The notes below the pieces were generated by a model. It saw only the letters and a program-made list of their open reading frames with translations, made no database searches and was not told the DNA's origin. The position numbers were made by a program, and so were the translations under genes. Below, one piece after another: positions 42,432-47,723 of a stretch of DNA of 47,723 nt (position 1 is the first letter of the stretch; every line of letters begins with the position of its first letter). This stretch comes from Firmicutes bacterium ADurb.Bin146 (GTDB taxonomy: Bacteria > Bacillota > Clostridia > DUPQ01), in contig MWDI01000038.1 of assembly GCA_002070475.1 (NCBI GenBank), positions 1-47,723 of the forward strand. Reading direction: 5' to 3'.

Positions 42432-44003
42432 ATGGCAGTATATGGAAATGTCAATGTAAAATATGCTCCCTGTAAGTCTGTGGCACAGCTTCACAGTGCG
42501 GCAGATTATATCCTAGGGCAGAAGAAGGAACAGCTAAGTTCCGGTGTTATCAAGACAAAGTCGGAGTTATATAATGCCTTTGGCTGCAATCGGGATAACT
42601 TTGCAAACAGTGTCCTTATGACAAGGAAAATGCATCAGAAGAAGTACAGCCGGTTCTTCCCAAGGGACATTCTTGCACAGAAGCTGTCCATATCCTTTCA
42701 TCCGGAGGACAATGATAAGCTGACTTATGCAGATGCTTACAAGATAGCGGAGGACTTCGCTCATAAGTTTTTCTGGAAGAAGGGATTTGAGGTATTGTTT
42801 GCGGTTCATGTGGATACGGAGCATGTTCACGTGCATTTTCTGGTAAATAACTGTAACCAGAAGGATGGTTCTTCCTTTCGGAGAGGTCCGAAGGAACTGG
42901 TGGAAATGTCGGAGTATTTTGGAGAACAGTGCAGGCGCCGGGGCTTGACGCACTCTGTTCGTGACAGCTTCTACAATCCGGATAAGACCAGAGAGGAACG
43001 CACCTTAGCGGAAAATCAGATGCAGAAAAGGGGAAAACTTTCTTTCAAGGATGAAATGCGTGTGTATATCAGACTTGCCATGAATGACCCGACCACGCAG
43101 AACATCCATGATGTGGTAAATATGCTTGAGAGAACCTATCACATGAATGTGCGCTTAAAGGGGAATACCATCAGTTATGCCCTTCCTTATCGCAGCAGCA
43201 ATGGTGGTAAGGTGCAGGCAGTACGAGGCAGTAAGCTTGGTAAGCGATTCACGGTTGCAGGCATCAGGGAGTATATGAAACAGAAGGAAAAAGAGGATTG
43301 GTTTGATTATCCAAGGCAGGAACAGGACATCGAACATTCCAGTCAGTCCATGAAGGATTATCCCAGATGGGAAGAGGATGAGGACGAAGTGAAGGAGTCT
43401 GCTTCTAAGGCTAAAAAGCAGGTACCAACACAGGAGTCACAGCCGACCAGAAAACCGGATGTTTCTGTATATGAGGCATATGACGAGTTTCAGGAAAAAC
43501 ACGAGATACCGGAGAATGACGAGTCTTTCTTTTATGGTGCTGCATTTGATGACTTCAATAAAGAGTGGCAGGGACTTGATGCAGGCGCAGGCTCGGTAAG
43601 TACTGAGTTTAGCACAACAAATAACTCAACCGACGCAGAACCAGATAATGAGGATGAGTTAGACGAATTACTTGATAGCAATTCGTCAACTGTGCCGGTT
43701 CAGAATAAGCCGTTTCCATCCCCAGCAGAATACCGCAAGCTCTCTCTGGAAAAACGTGCTAAACTTCTTCCGCCACCTTCTGATGACCGAATGGAAGAAC
43801 TAAAGAAGTATCAGAACAGAATGGGATATACCGAAGAATCCATGCGGAGTATGCGTTACAAGATGTCCGTCTATGATGATTTTACTGAGGAATATGATTA
43901 TCGTGTGAAATACAACAGAAATCATCCTTCAGAGGAGCAGCTAAAAGCACAAGGGGAACAGCAGATAATCACACCGGTTCGTAGACGTGGGCGTGGCAGA
44001 TGA
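42432..44003 (+). CDS. Relaxase/mobilisation nuclease (HUH, MobA/VirD2-like)
   Basis: A 523-residue relaxase. The catalytic Tyr is probably Tyr26 in AADYILGQKK. The HUH metal motif is HVDTEHVHVHFLVNN (His126, His131, His133, His135). Residues ~240-300 form a small domain (KGNTISYALPY). The last ~200 residues are acidic, low-complexity and rich in Ser/Glu/Asp, ending in a basic RRRGRGR. It nicks one strand at oriT and leads it into a recipient, using a conjugation machine encoded elsewhere. This relaxase type is common on Lachnospiraceae elements. Confidence 0.9.
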   Translation: MAVYGNVNVKYAPCKSVAQLHSAADYILGQKKEQLSSGVIKTKSELYNAFGCNRDNFANSVLMTRKMHQKKYSRFFPRDILAQKLSISFHPEDNDKLTYADAYKIAEDFAHKFFWKKGFEVLFAVHVDTEHVHVHFLVNNCNQKDGSSFRRGPKELVEMSEYFGEQCRRRGLTHSVRDSFYNPDKTREERTLAENQMQKRGKLSFKDEMRVYIRLAMNDPTTQNIHDVVNMLERTYHMNVRLKGNTISYALPYRSSNGGKVQAVRGSKLGKRFTVAGIREYMKQKEKEDWFDYPRQEQDIEHSSQSMKDYPRWEEDEDEVKESASKAKKQVPTQESQPTRKPDVSVYEAYDEFQEKHEIPENDESFFYGAAFDDFNKEWQGLDAGAGSVSTEFSTTNNSTDAEPDNEDELDELLDSNSSTVPVQNKPFPSPAEYRKLSLEKRAKLLPPPSDDRMEELKKYQNRMGYTEESMRSMRYKMSVYDDFTEEYDYRVKYNRNHPSEEQLKAQGEQQIITPVRRRGRGR

Positions 44004-44079
44004 CAAGCATGGGTAAAGAGTGATAACAAAAGGTATGTGGATATGAAAATCTGGTTTTTACGAGAAATGGAGGAGAAAC

Positions 44080-44279
44080 ATGAAGAAAAAATGGCTTAAA
44101 AGGAGCAGCGCGATTCTACTTTCAATGATAATGGCATTGTCATTATTTCCGGGAATGAATGGAACAATACCGACTGTACAGGCAGCGGAAAACACATCCC
44201 CTGAATCAGCATACTGGACGGAAGTAGATGGATTAAAAGGGTTTAGTCTTTCTGATACAAGCACAACAGTCGGTAAAAT
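44080..44279 (+). pseudogene. 5' fragment of a secreted surface protein
   Basis: About 66 codons: a classic signal peptide (MKKKWLKRSSAILLSMIMAL, cleavage likely after VQA at about residue 35), then the mature start AENTSPESAYWTEVDGLKGF. The gene ends abruptly near 44277, where a minus-strand gene fragment begins; the remaining residues to the stop at 44295 are antisense of that fragment. GGAGG precedes ATG. Probably once a large cell-surface protein. Confidence 0.7.
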
Positions 44280-44537
44280 CATATCAAGATTATAGTGTTC
44301 AATATTTCTTTCTACCTCACGTCCACCTTCCATTTGAACAGTCGCAAAATTTGCGACAGTTGAGTTATCGAGCTCTTCTTTTAGGGCATTGTTAATATGT
44401 TTACCGATGGTTTTTACATCACGGTCAAAAAGCTCTGCCATTTGATTTCGTGTAATCCATACTGTTTCCTGCTCCCACGAAACAGGTACATTCAGTTCTA
44501 AGGTTCCATCTTTAAATGTAATCAACTCATTTTTCAT
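44277..44537 (-). pseudogene. 5' fragment of a RhuM-family protein
   Basis: About 87 codons from ATG 44537 (ribosome site GGAG in GGAGATGACC). The sequence includes ELITFKDGTLELNVPVSW, ETVWITRNQMAELFDRD, VKTIGKHINNALKEE, then EGGREVERNIEHYNLDMI. This is the conserved N-terminal part of RhuM-type (virulence/phage-related) DNA-binding proteins, which usually continue with about 200 more residues. It breaks at the join with the secreted-protein fragment. Beyond the join the open frame is antisense of that fragment and meaningless. Confidence 0.75.
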
Positions 44538-44582
44538 TTGGTCATCTCCATTTCGTTTATAGCTTGTCAAATAAGAATCTGT

Positions 44583-44744
44583 TTATTCCGCATCCTCTTT
44601 CGCCCGACACTTATATACATTATGTTGATTTTTACATTGCGAAGAACAGAACTGCACATTGGAGCGGCTGGCTACAAATATCTTTCCACAGTGCTTGCAC
44701 AGTTTCAGCGTAGAGTTTTCATCCGTTATCATAAAGGAAAACAA
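44583..44744 (-). pseudogene. 3' fragment of a zinc-ribbon protein (DUF6076-like)
   Basis: Some 50 codons ending in TAA at 44583: ITDENSTLKLCKHCGKIF, VASRSNVQFCSSQCKNQHN, VYKCRAKEDAE. The C-x2-C...C-x3-C zinc ribbon followed by NVYK(S/C)RAK resembles the tail of a family common on Lachnospiraceae mobile elements. The upstream side is cut near 44,745 by a plus-strand recombinase fragment. Confidence 0.55.
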
Positions 44745-44756
44745 GGGATACCAGTA

Positions 44757-45019
44757 AAAAGATAAAATCCACTTTCAAGGCGAAAGGAAAATCCGGCAAG
44801 CATGTGACAAGTACAACACCGTATGGGTATCTGAAAGACAAGGATGACCCGAATGTATATGCAGACGGAAGATGCTGTAATTTTGCAAACAGTAGAAAAG
44901 ATTTGTTGGATTGGCTGAAAGCATTGAAAGATGAAAAAGTTGTTGATATCCGTAAAGTGTACAAAAATGGAGTTACCGATTCTGTCATAGATAACTACCG
45001 CAGGTATCTGAAAAAATAG
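44757..45019 (+). pseudogene. Composite remnant: serine recombinase piece joined to an unknown C-terminus
   Basis: KIKSTFKAKGKSGKHVTSTT and PYGYLKDKDDPN match the middle of large serine recombinases, whose usual next residues (W-V-V-D-E-E) are absent. From about 44858 the frame continues as another protein end (CCNFANSRKDLLDWLKALKD, then VVDIRKVYKNGV) to TAG at 45017. Both sides are broken joins. Confidence 0.55.
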
Positions 45020-45087
45020 TTAAGAAGTTAGCAGGTAAAAATATAGAATGCGGAAAAGGCAGGACTGATGTTCTCAACGCAAATGGA

Positions 45088-45213
45088 TGTGGTCCACCGC
45101 TCTGCGGAAGAAACTTTGAATACTATTCGGAGGCCCCCTATCTTTCCACAGAAATCGCATCCGCTATGGTGGAAGGGGTTCAGAGTAAAAATGTCGGAAC
45201 AGGGGGGGGGCAG
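45088..45213 (+). pseudogene. Internal fragment of a second GH3 beta-glucosidase
   Basis: [20 protein letters not shown] and [15 protein letters not shown] match residues ~116-150 of the GH3 enzyme at 46496 ([20 protein letters not shown]). The DNA differs at many positions, so it comes from a paralogue rather than a recent copy. The fragment stops at a run of nine G (45202-45210). Confidence 0.7.
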
Positions 45214-45289
45214 TGATTCGTCGGGAGCAGTGAATCAGGAAATGCTGGAACAGCTTCTTGCCGCATTAAATGCACCGAAGAAAGTTTGA
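45214..45289 (+). pseudogene. 3' end of an unidentified gene
   Basis: DSSGAVNQEMLEQLLAALNAPKKV, followed by TGA at 45287. It looks like a protein C-terminus lying just upstream of the GH43 gene, where a sugar transporter or hydrolase often stands. Only 24 codons remain after the G run; no family is assigned. Confidence 0.35.
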
Positions 45290-45305
45290 AGGAGACCAGC
45301 TAAGA

Positions 45306-46388
45306 ATGAGAAAGGAAGAAACCCGGTGTTGCCGCCGGAGATATGTATTGCAGACGGGGAAGCCCATGTATTCGGAAACAGGCTGTATGTGTACGGAAGC
45401 CGGGATTTAGACGACACAACGTATTGCAGTGAGCAGTACAATGTTGGTTCCACAGAGGATATGGAACACTGGACGGTTCACGAAAAGTCCTTTGATGGAA
45501 ATGATGTGCCGTGGATTCATGATAAAAAGGGAAAGGACTATCCGGTAACGGATATGGATTTGAAAAATCCGACGCCGATGTTTCAGCATATGATAAGTAC
45601 AATGCCGGCATTCATCCGATTCCTGATTAAGATTTCAGGGAAGAAAAACCTGAACATGGGAAAACTGATGCCAAACCAGCAGTATGTGTTTGCACCGGAC
45701 TGTATTGAGAAAGACGGAAAATACTACCTCTATTTTTGCATGACAGGCAATTCGGAAGGCGTTGCGGTTTCCGACAAACCGGAAGGTCCGTTTGAAAATC
45801 CCGTACAGATGCCCAGCGGGGGAATCGACCCGGTAATCTTTATTGGTGATGACGGGAAAGCCTACTACTATTGAGGACAGTTCCGTGCTTGCGGCGTACC
45901 GCTGAACGAGGATATGGTCTTCTTTGACGATGAAAACGTAGTACACCGGATTGTCACAGGGGAAGAACACGGTTTCCACGAAGGAAGCTCCCTGCGGAAG
46001 CGAAACGGCATTTATTATTAAGTATATCCGTGTGTGTACCGGGATAAAAAACTGACCTGCCTTGCCCTATGCAACGTCGAAAAGTCCGTTAGGGCCATTT
46101 ACTTATCAGGGGATAATTATTGATAATGCCAAATGCGACCCGAAATCCTAGAATATACACGGCAGCATTCAGGAATATGAGGGGCAGTGGTATGTGTTCT
46201 ATCACCGTTCTTCGGGAAACAACGAGTATCACAGATGTTTATGTGTGGAAAAAATCAATTTCAATGGGGACGGAAAACTTACGGTTTTGGCAGATGGAAA
46301 AGCAATTGCGGAAGCAGAGCCGGGAACCTATGAAATCAAAGTAACCTGTAAAGTAGATGTGGTACTGCATTCCGTGACCATTCAGTAA
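45306..46388 (+). pseudogene. GH43-family glycosidase pseudogene
   Basis: Recognisable as a GH43 xylosidase/arabinosidase: NPVLPPEICIADGEAHVFGN with the catalytic Asp, the SGGIDPVIFIGDDGKAYYY region, then HGFHEGSSLRKRNGIYY with the catalytic Glu, and NIHGSIQEYEGQWYVFYHR near the end. Lesions: the ATG at 45306 is one base out of frame with the coding sequence; TGA at 45872 replaces the usual Trp (YYWG); TAA at 46019; and at least one frameshift between about 46,080 and 46,150, after which the frame continues to TAA at 46386. It is not functional as read. The ribosome site AAGGAG survives. Confidence 0.8.
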
Positions 46389-46404
46389 AGGAAATGCAAA
46401 CCTA

Positions 46405-46434
46405 TTCTTACAATAAATAACTCAAAACTATAAT
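46405..46434 (+). promoter_or_regulatory. Possible promoter of the GH3 gene
   Basis: TTCTTA (46405-46410), 18-bp spacer, TATAAT (46429-46434), 61 bases before the start. The region is locally AT-rich compared with its surroundings. Confidence 0.45.
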
Positions 46435-46495
46435 ACGAAAAGAAAAATATATGCTATCTTTATCCAAAAGAGAAAGATTTGCAGGAGGATGAAAC

Positions 46496-47723
46496 ATGGA
46501 AACAGCAAAAATAAAAGAATTGGTCTCCAAAATGACTCTGGAGGAGAAAGCATCTTTGTGTTCCGGGCTTGATTTCTGGCACACAAAAGGAGTGGAACGT
46601 CTCGGAATCCCTTCGGAAATGGTATCAGACGGACCTCACGGACTCCGCAAGCAGGACGATAAAGCAGACCATTTGGGAATCAACGACAGCATTCAGGCTG
46701 TTTGCTTTCCAGCGGGATGTGCAACCGCATCCAGCTTTAACCGTGAGCTGGTGACAAAACTTGGAGAAACACTGGGGGAAGAGTGTCAGGCAGAAAATGT
46801 AAGCGCAATCTTAGGCCCGGCTATGAACATTAAGCGTTCCCCGCTGTGCGGACGTAATTTCGAATACTATTCAGAGGACCCGCTTGTGTCAACGGAAATG
46901 GCAGGTGCGCTTGTCCACGGCGTCCAGAGCAAACATATCGGAACAAGTCCGAAGCATTTTATGGCAAATAACCAGGAATATCACCGCTTAACAAGCTCTT
47001 CAGAAATGGATGAACGCACCATGCGTGAAATTTACCTTGCTTCTTTTGAAGGAATGGTAAAGAAGGAAAAGCCGTGGACCATTATGAACGCATACAACAA
47101 GCTGAACGGCACATACCTTTGTGAAAACAAAGAAATGCTCACAGATGTGCTCCGCAGGGAATGGGGATTTGACGGCTATGTAATGACAGACTGGGGTGCG
47201 ATGAATGACCGTGTGGAAGCTCTGAAAGCAGGCTGCAATCTGGAAATGCCGTCCTGTGAAGGCGCTACGGATGCGGAAATCGTTGCCGCAGTACAGGACG
47301 GAACACTGGATGAATCTGTACTGGACAAGTCCTGTGAAGAATATTTGAATGTTATTTTCAAATATGAGGAAAACAGAGACAAAAACGCGGTATTTCAGCA
47401 TGAAAAAGACCATGAGACAGCCCGGGAAATCGAAGAGGAGTGTATTGTGCTTCTGAAAAATGAGGATGCGCTTCTCCCGTTGTCCGCAGACAAAAAGGTG
47501 GCTTTTATCGGCAAATACGCCGAGAAACCACGCTATCAGGGCGGCGGAAGTTCCCACATCAACAGCTTTAAAACAGAATCTGCAATGGACGCCGTAGAAT
47601 TTCTCGCAACTGTAAAAAAGGAAAACATCACATTTGCCAAAGGCTTTGATGATGTTGAGGATAAAGCGGATGAAGCATTGGCTGCAAAAGCCGTAGAGGC
47701 TGCTGCAAATGCGGACGTGGCGG
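46496..47723 (+). CDS. GH3-family beta-glucosidase, C-terminus outside window
   Basis: 409 codons are visible; the gene runs off the right edge. It begins METAKIKELVSKMTLEEKAS, with substrate residues in [33 protein letters not shown], the KHF motif (Lys153-His154) and the nucleophile Asp232 in GYVMTDWGA follow. After ~residue 300 the second alpha/beta domain starts (CIVLLKNEDALLPL, VAFIGKYAEKPRYQGGGSS). No signal peptide, so it probably splits imported oligosaccharides. GGAGG precedes the ATG. Codon use is G+C-rich like the rest of the right part, unlike the backbone. Confidence 0.9.
   Translation, partial: METAKIKELVSKMTLEEKASLCSGLDFWHTKGVERLGIPSEMVSDGPHGLRKQDDKADHLGINDSIQAVCFPAGCATASSFNRELVTKLGETLGEECQAENVSAILGPAMNIKRSPLCGRNFEYYSEDPLVSTEMAGALVHGVQSKHIGTSPKHFMANNQEYHRLTSSSEMDERTMREIYLASFEGMVKKEKPWTIMNAYNKLNGTYLCENKEMLTDVLRREWGFDGYVMTDWGAMNDRVEALKAGCNLEMPSCEGATDAEIVAAVQDGTLDESVLDKSCEEYLNVIFKYEENRDKNAVFQHEKDHETAREIEEECIVLLKNEDALLPLSADKKVAFIGKYAEKPRYQGGGSSHINSFKTESAMDAVEFLATVKKENITFAKGFDDVEDKADEALAAKAVEAAANADVA

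Noticed and set aside
44058..44276. C-terminal extension of the RhuM-like frame to 44058
   Set aside because: Beyond the join the frame is antisense to the signal-peptide gene, so only 44277-44537 is kept.
45202..45210. G run as a phase-variable switch
   Set aside because: It lies at a join between dead fragments, so length changes would have no gene to switch; it may also be a sequencing artefact.

Overview
The window looks like a chromosomal segment of a low-G+C Gram-positive anaerobe of the class Clostridia, probably close to Lachnospiraceae. The evidence is AT-rich coding sequence, strong AGGAGG-type ribosome binding sites, a guanine riboswitch on a pur operon, a pst-phoU-phoPR cluster, and an inserted element of the Lachnospiraceae gut type. 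I cannot name a species. No rRNA, tRNA or CRISPR array was recognised.

Backbone, about 1-38,750. On the minus strand a guanine-riboswitch-controlled operon purE-purF-purM-purH-purD runs straight into nadD, yqeK and an SGNH hydrolase; a four-TM protein lies beyond a 76-bp gap (purN is absent). The usual partner rsfS sits further left with a sugar-phosphate isomerase and a TVP38-like membrane protein, separated by a plus-strand PAP2/flavodoxin pair. Upstream of purE is a toxin-antitoxin patch: AbrB-PIN (toxin cut short by a nonsense codon) facing HepT and an HTH-fused MntA. Next come a flavodoxin, a Fpg-like protein without its catalytic proline, a PLC-GNAT fusion, and a TetR-controlled ABC-2 exporter operon that includes an unlisted 45-residue membrane microprotein. 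Then follow an acyl-CoA synthetase, the whole phosphate operon (pstS circularly permuted, pstC, pstA, pstB, phoU, phoP, phoR) behind PhoP-like boxes, araB with a heterodimeric ABC exporter, a pyridoxamine kinase, a GH78 rhamnosidase and tandem URO-D-family genes.

Inserted element, from about 38,750. The second URO-D gene is cut off at its 5' side. The sequence then changes to clearly higher G+C and different codon use. The element carries terminal direct repeats, a ParM-like/ParR-like segregation pair, a second AbrB-PIN module (intact), a long hairpin-rich non-coding tract, MobC and a HUH relaxase. No integrase or conjugation pore is in view.

Right part, about 44,080-47,723. This is a mosaic of broken genes (secreted protein start, RhuM start, zinc-ribbon tail, serine-recombinase piece, GH3 piece, GH43 pseudogene), followed by an apparently intact GH3 beta-glucosidase that runs off the window. 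It is either a decayed cargo region or an assembly composite.

The most unusual items are the circularly permuted PstS, the PurF with Ser in place of its catalytic Cys, the new microprotein in the exporter operon, the TA operator duplication, and the element boundary inside a tandem URO-D gene.
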